Shown: in pieces, positions 10,357-17,865 of the stretch | Position numbering within the stretch: position 1 is the stretch's first letter | Layout of the letters: every line of letters starts with the position of its first letter | NCBI RefSeq assembly: GCF_007833165.1 | Contig: NZ_VOBQ01000017.1 | Location: 62,001 to 126,000 of the forward strand | Source of the DNA: Caenimonas sedimenti | Lineage (GTDB): Bacteria; Pseudomonadota; Gammaproteobacteria; Burkholderiales; Burkholderiaceae_C | Direction: 5' to 3' | DNA: 64,000 nt | Program-made: the position numbers and the translations under genes | The notes under the pieces: model-generated | Database searches by the model: none | What the model was told of the DNA's origin: nothing | Seen by the model: only the letters and a program-made list of their open reading frames with translations

Positions 10357-11199
10357 CTACGCGGGTGACAAGCGGCGCCCCGAGGAACCGCCGCGTCCCA
10401 GGCCCGCGCTGACCAGCGCCGCGGCCAGCGTGATGAACCACGAGTAGTACACCCAGATCAGGAACGCAAGCAGAGGGGCAAAGGCACCGTAGATGGTCCG
10501 GTAGGCAGGCACGTTGGCCAGGTAGATCGCGAAACCGCGTTTGCCCAGTTCGAAAGCGATGCCGGCGAGCAGGCCACCGGCTGCCGCGTGGCGCCAGCGC
10601 ACGGCCGTGTGCGGCACGAAGCGGAACAGGCAGGCGAAGCCGGCAGCACCCAGCATCACCGGCCCGACGCTCAGGGCATGGGGCCACCAGTCCGGACGCG
10701 ATGCCAGCAGCGCATCGGATGCGGCGAGCAGGTACGACGTGGCCCACAAGCTGGCCCCGAGCAATACCGGCCCCGCGAGCACCAGGCAGGCATACAGCAG
10801 GGCCCGCTGCACCCACGGCCGCGGCTTCTTCACCTGCCAGATCCGGTTGAGGGTGTTCTCCACGTTCAGCAACAGGGCCAGGGCGGACACCAGGAGGGCC
10901 ATGAAGCCGACCAGTGTGAGACCGCTCGCGTTTCCTGTGAACTGCCCGAGGTACTTGACCATCGTCCGGGTGATGTCGGCGGGCAGCAGGCCGCGCAGCA
11001 GCGACTCGCGGATCGCCTCACCGGCGGGGCGCAGGGCCGGGACGCGCGCGAACAAGGCAAAGCTGACCGCGAGCAGCGGCACCATGGAGAGCACGGTGGC
11101 GAAGGCGAGGCCGCCCGTGGCGAGGGGCAGGCGTTCTTCGCGGCCGCGGCGCAGGAGGGCGCCGGCGAAGCCCATCCGGCTGTTGTTTGCTTTCGGCAC
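10357..11199 (-). CDS. YihY/BrkB family inner-membrane protein
   Basis: Polytopic inner-membrane protein of 280 residues in the YihY (formerly BrkB/RNase BN-like) family. About six hydrophobic segments are visible, the first around residues 30-50 and the last ending near residue 270. The family pattern of a charged N-terminus, a conserved NxxNRIW-like stretch (here VENTLNRIWQVKK) and a final YxSWFI segment is present. Biochemical function of the family is not established; older ribonuclease claims were withdrawn. It ends 68 bp before the macroglobulin start on the same strand. Confidence 0.9.
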   Translation of the reverse strand: MPKANNSRMGFAGALLRRGREERLPLATGGLAFATVLSMVPLLAVSFALFARVPALRPAGEAIRESLLRGLLPADITRTMVKYLGQFTGNASGLTLVGFMALLVSALALLLNVENTLNRIWQVKKPRPWVQRALLYACLVLAGPVLLGASLWATSYLLAASDALLASRPDWWPHALSVGPVMLGAAGFACLFRFVPHTAVRWRHAAAGGLLAGIAFELGKRGFAIYLANVPAYRTIYGAFAPLLAFLIWVYYSWFITLAAALVSAGLGRGGSSGRRLSPA

Positions 11200-11223
11200 C
11201 GGGCGAATATATTCGCCCGCGGC

Positions 11224-12039
11224 TCAGGCCATGGATTTCAGCGCGGCGGAACCCGTGATGAGCAGCTCTTTTCCGATCCGCAGCGCGCCCTGAGCTTCCA
11301 GCGATTTCAGCTCGAGATTGAGCCGCTGCCGGCTGGCACGAACCAGGAGGGCGAGCTCGGTCTGGTTGATGGCCAGCACGATCCGGATGCCGCCGTCTTC
11401 CTGCACGCCGAAGTGGCCGGCGAGGCGCAGCAGGCAGCGCGCCACGCGCAGCTTCAGGGGCAGGGTCGAGAATTCCTCGAGGATGCCCATCAGGCGAGCC
11501 ATCAGGTTCCAGCCGGCTTCCAGCAGCGGCTGCTGCAGGCAGCGATGGCGCTGGATGAGCGAGCTGAGCGTCTCGGCCGGCATGGTGACGACGGTGGCCC
11601 GGCGATGGGCCTCCAGGACCAGCAGCGAAGAGGCGGCCGCCATCCGCCCAGGATCGACGAGCCAGGTGCCGGCGGGAAAGTAGTCGAGCGCTTCCGAGTG
11701 GGGCCGGCGCAGGCGGATGCGCAAGGCGCCAGAGGCGACGCCGCAAAGCACGGGCCCGTCGCCCGCCGCGTGCACGCTCTCGTCGGCGCGGAGGTTTCGC
11801 ACCCGGCAATGCCGGACGATCTCGTCGCGGGCCGCCGCGGGCAGGCCCGTCAGCCACGGCGCCGCGTCGAGTGCTGCCCTCTCCGGAAGCGTGAGCAGCG
11901 GCTCGGAGGACCGCGCGTCCCGGAACGCGTGGAGCGCGGCGCCGGCCCATGGCGCGGCCAGCGGCCCGCCGGGGAATGGCATGACGGTGGCGCCGCCGCG
12001 CAGCTCGTCGTCGAGGACGAAGTCTTCGAGATCGGACAT
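11224..12039 (-). CDS. Crp/Fnr family transcriptional regulator
   Basis: DNA-binding regulator of 271 residues with an N-terminal cyclic-nucleotide-binding-like beta-roll (about residues 40-170) and a C-terminal winged helix-turn-helix. The HTH recognition region reads NQTELALLVRASRQRLN. No Fnr-type cysteine cluster is visible at the N-terminus, so an oxygen-sensing [4Fe-4S] role is unlikely; the ligand is unknown. I chose ATG 12039 (GGAGAG upstream), but ATG 12057 is also possible. It follows the tannase-like gene by 7-25 bp and is probably cotranscribed with it. It is one of two candidates for the shared palindromic motif in this region. Confidence 0.87.
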   Translation of the reverse strand: MSDLEDFVLDDELRGGATVMPFPGGPLAAPWAGAALHAFRDARSSEPLLTLPERAALDAAPWLTGLPAAARDEIVRHCRVRNLRADESVHAAGDGPVLCGVASGALRIRLRRPHSEALDYFPAGTWLVDPGRMAAASSLLVLEAHRRATVVTMPAETLSSLIQRHRCLQQPLLEAGWNLMARLMGILEEFSTLPLKLRVARCLLRLAGHFGVQEDGGIRIVLAINQTELALLVRASRQRLNLELKSLEAQGALRIGKELLITGSAALKSMA

Positions 12040-12063
12040 GACGGCGCCACTCTCCATCGGACT

Positions 12064-13767
12064 TCAGTTCACGCAGTTGTACGAGGACGCCACGTTCACG
12101 TCGCCCGTGCCCTTGTAGCGCGGCCACGTGGGGTGGTCGCACAGCGGCCGCGTGCGGCCGGGCACGCCGACTGTGTCGCGGGTGATCTGCCCGCTCGGCG
12201 CCGCCCCTTTCTCTGCCCATTGCTCCAGTGCCGTCAGCGAATCCCAGGTCGCGTTGAACTGGCTGCTGAAGGCATGGCCGAAGCCGGCGACCTCGTAGTA
12301 CCGGATGAAGCTGTCCGCGGTGGCGGCGCCGAAGCGCTGGCGCAGCCGTCCGTAGTAGTCGGCGGTGGCGCGGGAGCTCACCAGCGCGTCATGCAAGCCA
12401 TGCGCCAGCAGCAGCTTGCCGCCGCGCGCGGCGAAACCGGAGATGTCGGTGGACTGATCGATCATGCTGCTCAGCAAGCCCCAGCGCGGCGCCAGGGCGG
12501 CATTGGGCAGGGTGGGGTCGAACGTCAGCGGATCGAAGGCCTGGTCGCGCGTGATGATGTTCTTCAGGACCTGGTCGAGCTGCTGGCTGATGTACGGCGC
12601 GGTCGCCGGCATCGGGTTGGCCGGCTGGCTCGAACCCAGGTTCAGGAACGTGATGGTCGGCTGGATGGCTGCGGTGAAAGAGGGGATGCCCAGGTCCGCG
12701 CCCCAGATGTTGTAGCCGGGGTAGCCGGTCTCGCCGCTGGTCAGCGTGAAGCCGAACTTCACGGGGGCATTCATCGTCTTCAGCGCATCGATCTGCACGT
12801 CGGACAGGCAGGTGTCGGCGGTGTCCGCGCCGCCAGCGCAGCGTAGCGGGGCCCCGTTCACCATGGCGGTGGCGGGATCGAAGCTCGCATTGCAGGCGGC
12901 CTGGTTGGCGATGAGGCCGTCGGTGACCCCGTCGAGTCCGTCGCAGGCCTGCATGGCGGCCTGGAACACGGCCAGGCGCTTCGCGCCGTTCGGATAGGCG
13001 CCCGGCCTGGCCAGCGTGATCGAGGCCTTCTGGCCGCCCAGCATCGCCGACGCCTGGTTCCAGGCCGGGTACCACGCGATCGCGCCGTCCCAGTCGTTCG
13101 GCCAGCGCTGGATGCTCTGCAGCGCTTCGCGGCCGCCGGTGGAGCCGCCTGCGAAGTAGGCTTTCGCCGGGTTGCCGGCGTAGCGCGCCTTCACGAGGAA
13201 CACCGCTGCATCGCGCGTCTTCTTCAGCGCGTCGCCGCCCCAGTTGCGCAAGGCCTCGTCGTTGAGGCCGAACGAGCCGTCGAGGGATCCTCTGGCGCCG
13301 GCCTGGTGCCCCGAGTCGCTCGCGAACACCGCGTAGCCGCGCGCGAGCGGCAAGGGCGCGTCGGTCGGACCGGCGGGAACATTGCCGGCCACGTTGGGGA
13401 TCGAGCCGTCGAAGCCGCCGCCCCCGTACATCAGCACCTTGGAGTTCCAGGTGCCCGGCAGCGCGACGCGCAACAGGATCTTCGGCGCGGTCGCATCGAC
13501 CGGCGAGATGCTGGCCGAGACCAGGCAATGCTCGGGCACGGCCGCCGCTCCGGTGCCGCTGGCCGCGACCATGGTCGCCGTGGTCACGGTGCCGCCGCTG
13601 GTCGGCAGGCCGATGGCCGAGGCGGGGATGGCCATGCCGGACAAGTCGGCGCAGGCCAGTGGTTGCGCGGGTGGGCCGTCGTCGCCGCCGCAGCCGGCCA
13701 GCAGCGCCGCCGTGGCCAGCCCGCTCCAGGCCAGCGGCCTGAGCTTCGTGTGAGAGGTTGCGTTCAT
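12064..13767 (-). CDS. Tannase/feruloyl esterase family lipoprotein
   Basis: Secreted serine esterase of the tannase family, 567 residues, that would hydrolyse an ester of an aromatic or hydroxycinnamic acid. The N-terminus is a lipoprotein signal with lipobox LAGC near residues 20-23. The nucleophile lies in GGSTGGRE (Ser209); an acid residue in GLHDAL (Asp460) and the base in GFGHAF (His498) complete the triad in the family order. Several cysteine pairs fit the family's disulfides. ATG 13767 was chosen as the start of the lipoprotein signal; the longer open frame upstream is not protein-like. Its upstream region carries the same palindromic motif found in front of the neighbouring SDR operon, so it probably belongs to that regulon. 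The true substrate is not known. Confidence 0.9.
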   Translation of the reverse strand: MNATSHTKLRPLAWSGLATAALLAGCGGDDGPPAQPLACADLSGMAIPASAIGLPTSGGTVTTATMVAASGTGAAAVPEHCLVSASISPVDATAPKILLRVALPGTWNSKVLMYGGGGFDGSIPNVAGNVPAGPTDAPLPLARGYAVFASDSGHQAGARGSLDGSFGLNDEALRNWGGDALKKTRDAAVFLVKARYAGNPAKAYFAGGSTGGREALQSIQRWPNDWDGAIAWYPAWNQASAMLGGQKASITLARPGAYPNGAKRLAVFQAAMQACDGLDGVTDGLIANQAACNASFDPATAMVNGAPLRCAGGADTADTCLSDVQIDALKTMNAPVKFGFTLTSGETGYPGYNIWGADLGIPSFTAAIQPTITFLNLGSSQPANPMPATAPYISQQLDQVLKNIITRDQAFDPLTFDPTLPNAALAPRWGLLSSMIDQSTDISGFAARGGKLLLAHGLHDALVSSRATADYYGRLRQRFGAATADSFIRYYEVAGFGHAFSSQFNATWDSLTALEQWAEKGAAPSGQITRDTVGVPGRTRPLCDHPTWPRYKGTGDVNVASSYNCVN

Positions 13768-13847
13768 GTCGTCTCCGATGTTGTGTGCGGGCACCCTCCA
13801 GCGGATGGGGCACCCTGTCATCCAGTCTGGCCGGGCGCAGCGCCCGG

Positions 13848-13892
13848 GAAAATGTGGTTCCGCCACACCCGCCGGCCCTCTTCGATGTGCCC
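13848..13892 (-). promoter_or_regulatory. Predicted operator A upstream of the tannase-like gene
   Basis: Contains the perfect palindrome TGTGG-TTCCG-CCACA (13853-13867) and a second ATGTG half-site at 13885. The first ATGTG begins at 13852, so the two half-sites are exactly 33 bp apart. The same arrangement occurs in operator B in front of the SDR operon. It lies 85-120 bp upstream of the tannase-like start codon. No -10 or -35 box stands out. Confidence 0.5.
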
Positions 13893-13906
13893 ATCGGCTG
13901 CCAGTC

Positions 13907-14806
13907 CTAGGCGACTTCGCTCGCCAGCCCGGCCTTGGAAAGCTCCAGTTGGTACTGCTCCCAGCCGGACTCCGGCACCCTCTCGCCTGCACGGTCGCGG
14001 ATCGCGTCCAGGCTGCGGCGGACCCGCTCCGCCGCGTCGCCGGCTTCGCCGATGAACACGCCCTGCGTCATGGTCACGTGCGCGCATTCGAAACTGCCGG
14101 CGCCCGCCAGCAGCACCATGCGCGTGGGCGCGTCGTCGCCCACCAGTGCGATGAGCCCGGGACTGACCTTCTCCGGCGCCAGTCCCGCCAGTGCCTCGCC
14201 AGGCAGGACGCCCGCGGTCATGCCGGTCGCCGCGCTCGGTGCCAGGCAGTTGACGCGGATGCCGTGCCGCGCGCCTTCGAGTGCCAGCGTCTGCATCAGC
14301 CCGACCAGCGCCATCTTGGCCGCGCCGTAGTTGGCCTGGCCGAAGTTGCCGTACAGGCCGGAGGACGAGGTCGTCATCACGATGCGCCCGTGGTTCTGCG
14401 CGCGCATCCGTTCCCAGACCGCCTTGGTGCAGTTCACCGCGCCCATCACATGGACATCGAGCACCGCGCGAAAGTCGTCCAGCGCCATCTTGGCGAAGGA
14501 CTTGTCGCGCAGGATGCCGGCGTTGTTCACGAGGACGTCGACCCGGCCCCACTCGTCCACCGCCGCGGCCACCATGGCTTCCATCCGCGCGAAGTCCGTC
14601 ACGTCCCCGCCATCGACGATGGCCTCGCCGCCGAGGCGGCGGATTTCCTCGGCCACCCGCATGGCGGCGGAATCGGGGCGATCGCCTCCCAGGTCGTTCA
14701 CCACCACGCGCGCGCCGTGGCGCGCCAGTTCCAACGCGTGCGCGCGGCCGAGACCCCCTCCCGCCCCGGTGACCACGGCCACCCGATCCTGCAGATGCTT
14801 CTTCAT
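13907..14806 (-). CDS. SDR family oxidoreductase, (3R)-hydroxyacyl-CoA dehydrogenase-like
   Basis: NAD(P)-dependent short-chain dehydrogenase of 299 residues. The cofactor motif TGAGGGLG (13-20), NNAG (94-97) and catalytic Tyr160-x3-Lys164 are visible. The extended loop after the cofactor site (DLGGDRPDS) and the C-terminal extension resemble the dehydrogenase domain of peroxisomal multifunctional enzyme type 2, which oxidises 3-hydroxyacyl-CoA; this assignment is by family resemblance. GAGAGAGG precedes the start. It is the last gene of a four-gene minus-strand operon, 25 bp after the SMP-30-like lipoprotein gene. Together with the beta-keto acid cleavage enzyme it suggests a beta-oxidation-like route. 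Confidence 0.88.
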   Translation of the reverse strand: MKKHLQDRVAVVTGAGGGLGRAHALELARHGARVVVNDLGGDRPDSAAMRVAEEIRRLGGEAIVDGGDVTDFARMEAMVAAAVDEWGRVDVLVNNAGILRDKSFAKMALDDFRAVLDVHVMGAVNCTKAVWERMRAQNHGRIVMTTSSSGLYGNFGQANYGAAKMALVGLMQTLALEGARHGIRVNCLAPSAATGMTAGVLPGEALAGLAPEKVSPGLIALVGDDAPTRMVLLAGAGSFECAHVTMTQGVFIGEAGDAAERVRRSLDAIRDRAGERVPESGWEQYQLELSKAGLASEVA

Positions 14807-14831
14807 GAACCTCTCTCGATGAAAACCGGAA

Positions 14832-15929
14832 TCAGGCGTGCGAATAGAGCGTGGTGCCCTTGGCGAAGCCCTTCGCGTGGAAGATCCACGAGCCCTCGCC
14901 CCCGTCCGCGTCGTTGGTGAGGATCACCATCTCGTTGGTCCCGGGGATGAAGCCGACGCTGGTCGATCGCATGTTGTGGCCGCTCTCGCGCTTGGGCAGC
15001 AGGATCTGGCCGATCGCGATGCCGTTCGGGTTGAATGCCAGCACGCGGCCCTGCGAATACATGGCCACGTAGACGTTGCCGTCGGCGTCGGAACGCATGG
15101 AGTCCGGCGCGAACCCGTTGAAGTAGTAGGGCACGGCGGTGCCGAACGGCGCGATGGTGGTTGCGTTCGAGAGCTCGATCTTGTGCAGGCGCCCGGCACT
15201 CAGCTCGGTCGCCCACAGCACCTTGCCGTCCGGGCTCAGGCACACGCCGTTGGCGATCGCCATGTGTTTCAGGATCGGCGTGATCGTCTTGAAGTCCGGC
15301 GACACGTAGTAGACGCCGCCGATCGGGTCGACGGTGCTGCCGCGGAAGTCCGTGAAGTAGAAACCGCCCTGCGCGTCGAACACCAGGTCGTCCGGCAGGT
15401 AGCCCGCGCTCGCGGGCACGATGGTCGTGAGGCCCGTGCCGTCGGGGTTGATCCAGAAGATGCTGCCGGTATCGACGAAGTTGCCCAGGCCGGCCACGAA
15501 GATGCGCCCGTCCTTGTGGATGGCGATGCCGGCGGAGCCGAGCGCGTTCGCGGGCAGGACGGTGCTCAGCGTCTTCGCCGGCGTCAGCTTGAAGATGGTG
15601 CCGCCGAAGACGTCCACGAACAGCAGGTTGCCCGCCTTGTCGAACGACGCGGCCTCGAGCTGCAGCCCCTTGTCCGACACCTTGAAGTACGGTTCCGCCG
15701 TGACGGTGTACAGCCCGCGTTCGCTCGGCGGGATCGGGAAGGGCCCCTGGATGTCGGGCCGGTAGGCGAGCTCGGCCCCGCCGGCCGGCCCGGCATCGCC
15801 ACCGCCGCCGCAGGCGGCCAACGTCGAGCCGGCGACCAGCCAGCCCACCGAGCTGGCCAGGCGATGCAGGCAGGCGCGCCTGCCGAGGGTGCGCGGGTGC
15901 GCGGTGACTGCTTGCGATTGCGGGGTCAT
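14832..15929 (-). CDS. SMP-30/gluconolactonase-like beta-propeller lipoprotein
   Basis: Exported protein of 365 residues with repeated beta-propeller blades (for example DGRIFVAGLGN, DAQGGFYFTDFRG, SPDGKVLWATE, DADGNVYVAMY) of the SMP-30/gluconolaconase-like type. The N-terminus has a twin-arginine-like GRRACLHR stretch and then a lipobox ending LAAC, so it is probably lipidated. AGGAGA precedes the start. Members of this fold are lactonases or other hydrolases that bind a divalent metal, but propellers of this type are also used for binding only. A lactonase step in the pathway of this operon is plausible but not shown. Confidence 0.8.
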   Translation of the reverse strand: MTPQSQAVTAHPRTLGRRACLHRLASSVGWLVAGSTLAACGGGGDAGPAGGAELAYRPDIQGPFPIPPSERGLYTVTAEPYFKVSDKGLQLEAASFDKAGNLLFVDVFGGTIFKLTPAKTLSTVLPANALGSAGIAIHKDGRIFVAGLGNFVDTGSIFWINPDGTGLTTIVPASAGYLPDDLVFDAQGGFYFTDFRGSTVDPIGGVYYVSPDFKTITPILKHMAIANGVCLSPDGKVLWATELSAGRLHKIELSNATTIAPFGTAVPYYFNGFAPDSMRSDADGNVYVAMYSQGRVLAFNPNGIAIGQILLPKRESGHNMRSTSVGFIPGTNEMVILTNDADGGEGSWIFHAKGFAKGTTLYSHA

Positions 15930-15969
15930 GGGTGTCTCCTGGTTGTGCCTGGCGCGAATCGCGCCTTCT

Positions 15970-16908
15970 TCAGAACGCGACGTTCTCCTGGCCCTTCAGG
16001 CCCAGCATGGCGCGGGCCTCCTGGGGGGATGCGATTTCCAGCGACAGCTCCTCGAGGATCCGGCGAATCTTGCGCACCTGCTCGGCGCACGATTTCGCCA
16101 GCTGGCCTTTGCCGAGGTACAGGCTGTCCTCCAGTCCGACGCGGACGTTGCCGCCGAGCAGGGCGCCCATGGTGAGCAGCGGCATCTGGTGCCGGCCTGC
16201 GCCCAGCACCGAGAAGCGGTAGCCGTCGCCGAACAGGCGGTCGGCCGTGGTCTTCATGTGGACCAGGTTCTCCGGGTCCGGACCGATGCCGCCGAGGATG
16301 CCGAAGATGCCCTGGATGAAGAGCGGCCCGCGCATCAGCCCCTCATCCACGAAATGCGCCAGGTTGTAGAGGTGCCCGACGTCGTAGCACTCGAATTCGA
16401 ACCGCGTGCCGCAGTCGTCGCCCAGCACGCGCAGGATGTGCTTGATGTCCCGGAAGGTGTTGCGGAAGATCAGGTCTTCCATGCCCTCGATGTAGGGCTT
16501 CTCCCAGTCGTACTTCCAGTCCTGGATTTTCCGCGCGGCCGGGTGGATGGAAAAGTTCATCGACCCCATGTTGAGCGAGCACATCTCCGGCTTCGCCTGC
16601 AACGGGTAGGCCAGCCGCTCCACCAGCGTCATGCGGGTGCTGCCGCCTGTCGTGATGTTGATCACCGCATCGGTCGCCGCGCGGATGCGCGGAACGAACT
16701 GGTCGAACACTTTCGGATCCGCGCTCGGCCGGCCGTCGCCGGGGTCCCGTGCGTGCAGGTGCAGGATGGCGGCGCCTGCTTCCGCCGCCTCGATCGCCTG
16801 CCGGGCGATGTCGTCCGGGGAAAGCGGGAGGTAGGGCGACATCGTGGGCGTGTGCACCGAGCCGGTCACCGCGCAGGAAATGATGACCTTGTCCTGGGTT
16901 CTTGCCAT
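15970..16908 (-). CDS. 3-keto-5-aminohexanoate cleavage enzyme family protein (BKACE, DUF849)
   Basis: Beta-keto acid cleavage enzyme family member, 312 residues. These Zn-dependent TIM-barrel enzymes condense a beta-keto acid with acetyl-CoA and split it into acetoacetate and a new acyl-CoA. The metal-binding HLHARDP motif is at residues 50-56 (His50, His52), and the N-terminal SCAVTGSVHTP stretch is typical. The founding enzyme acts in lysine fermentation, but the family covers many beta-keto acids, so the name should not be read as the substrate. It sits between an SDR and an SMP-30-like gene, 16 bp after the former. The SDRs could make the beta-keto acid that it cleaves. Confidence 0.9.
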   Translation of the reverse strand: MARTQDKVIISCAVTGSVHTPTMSPYLPLSPDDIARQAIEAAEAGAAILHLHARDPGDGRPSADPKVFDQFVPRIRAATDAVINITTGGSTRMTLVERLAYPLQAKPEMCSLNMGSMNFSIHPAARKIQDWKYDWEKPYIEGMEDLIFRNTFRDIKHILRVLGDDCGTRFEFECYDVGHLYNLAHFVDEGLMRGPLFIQGIFGILGGIGPDPENLVHMKTTADRLFGDGYRFSVLGAGRHQMPLLTMGALLGGNVRVGLEDSLYLGKGQLAKSCAEQVRKIRRILEELSLEIASPQEARAMLGLKGQENVAF

Positions 16909-16924
16909 GGCCTGCCTGTCGCCT

Positions 16925-17716
16925 TCAGAGATATTCGATGTTGGCGTCGATGCTCACCGCCTGGGCGGTGAGGTTGCGCGCCGCGGGGGAACACATGAAC
17001 AGGGTCATGGCCGCGACGTCGTCCGTGGTCACCATGCGGCGCAGCGAGGTCTTGCGGACGTACTCTTCGCGCACCTGGACGGGGCTCAGCCCGGTGGCGG
17101 CCGCGCGCGCGGCGATCACCGCGTCCATGCGCTCGCCCTCGACCGTGCCCGGCAGGATCGCGTTGACCCGTACGCCCTGCGGCCCGAGCTCCACCGCCAG
17201 CGACTTCATCATGCCGATGACCGCCCATTTGGTTGCGGCATACGGCGTTCGCCACGCATAACCCAGGCGCCCGGCCACCGAGCTCATGATCACGATCGAG
17301 GGGTTCGAGCGGGATTCCTTCAGCATCGGGACCGCGCGCCGGGCGAACAGGAAATGGCTGTTGAGGTTCACCGCCACCGTCCGGTCCCATTGCGCCGGGT
17401 CAATCGCTTCGATCGCCGCGGTGGGCCCGGCGATGCCGGCGTTGTTGACGAGCACGTCCAGACCGCCCAGCGTGCCCAGCACGTCGTCGAACACGAGGTC
17501 GACGTCGCGCGCGATCGACGCGTCCGCGACGCTGCCGGTGATCGCGGGGCTGTCCGTGGCCAGGCGGTCCAGCGCCGTCCGGTCGATGTCGCACACGTGG
17601 ACGCGCGCGCCGGTTTCATGGAAGGCGCGTGCGATCGCCGCGCCGATGCCGCTGGCGCCCGCGGTCACCAGGACCCGCAGTCCCGCCGGGGGCCGCAGGG
17701 AATCAAGAACTGTCAT
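16925..17716 (-). CDS. SDR family oxidoreductase
   Basis: Short-chain dehydrogenase/reductase of 263 residues and first gene of the minus-strand catabolic operon. The nucleotide-binding motif appears as TAGASGIG (18-25), with Ala in place of the usual second-position Gly. NNAG (91-94) and catalytic Tyr159-x3-Lys163 are present. An Asp at the end of beta-2 (VCDID, about residue 43) favours NAD over NADP by the usual rule. No strong Shine-Dalgarno is visible. Substrate is unknown; hydroxyacid or alcohol oxidation feeding the beta-keto acid cleavage enzyme is a reasonable guess. Confidence 0.88.
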   Translation of the reverse strand: MTVLDSLRPPAGLRVLVTAGASGIGAAIARAFHETGARVHVCDIDRTALDRLATDSPAITGSVADASIARDVDLVFDDVLGTLGGLDVLVNNAGIAGPTAAIEAIDPAQWDRTVAVNLNSHFLFARRAVPMLKESRSNPSIVIMSSVAGRLGYAWRTPYAATKWAVIGMMKSLAVELGPQGVRVNAILPGTVEGERMDAVIAARAAATGLSPVQVREEYVRKTSLRRMVTTDDVAAMTLFMCSPAARNLTAQAVSIDANIEYL

Positions 17717-17747
17717 GCGGGGACTTTGTCCGACCCGCGCCGCGAAT

Positions 17748-17802
17748 CAAATGTGCACCCGCCACATGCGGGGGCGGCTTCGGATGTGGCCGTGCCACCT
17801 GG
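17748..17802. promoter_or_regulatory. Predicted operator B between the SDR operon and the GAF regulator
   Basis: Two palindromes lie in the divergent promoter region: ATGTG-N7-CACAT at 17751-17767 and GTGG-N5-CCAC at 17786-17798. Their ATGTG half-sites start at 17751 and 17784, 33 bp (about three helical turns) apart. This repeats the arrangement of operator A, including the CTTCG just before the second half-site. The site is 35 bp upstream of the SDR start and about 65 bp upstream of the regulator start, fitting a divergent, autoregulated promoter pair. Confidence 0.55.
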
Positions 17803-17865
17803 GGGCAGACAGGCCGCGCGTTAGCCTGCACACTTCGACGTGACGCCAACCCGGAGCAAGAAGAA

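Noticed and set aside
4841..10447. An 1868-codon open frame opposite the macroglobulin gene
   Set aside because: Shadow of GC3-biased codons; the product is His/Arg/Gly-rich with no recognisable motif.
10289..10816. N-terminal extension of the macroglobulin frame
   Set aside because: It lies on the coding DNA of yihY in another frame. A good ribosome site and signal peptide mark the start at 10288.
13853..13867. Reading the palindrome as a standard Crp site
   Set aside because: Crp sites are TGTGA-N6-TCACA; here the spacer is 5 and the arms end in GG/CC, so it is probably a different regulator's site, though the local Crp/Fnr protein is not excluded.
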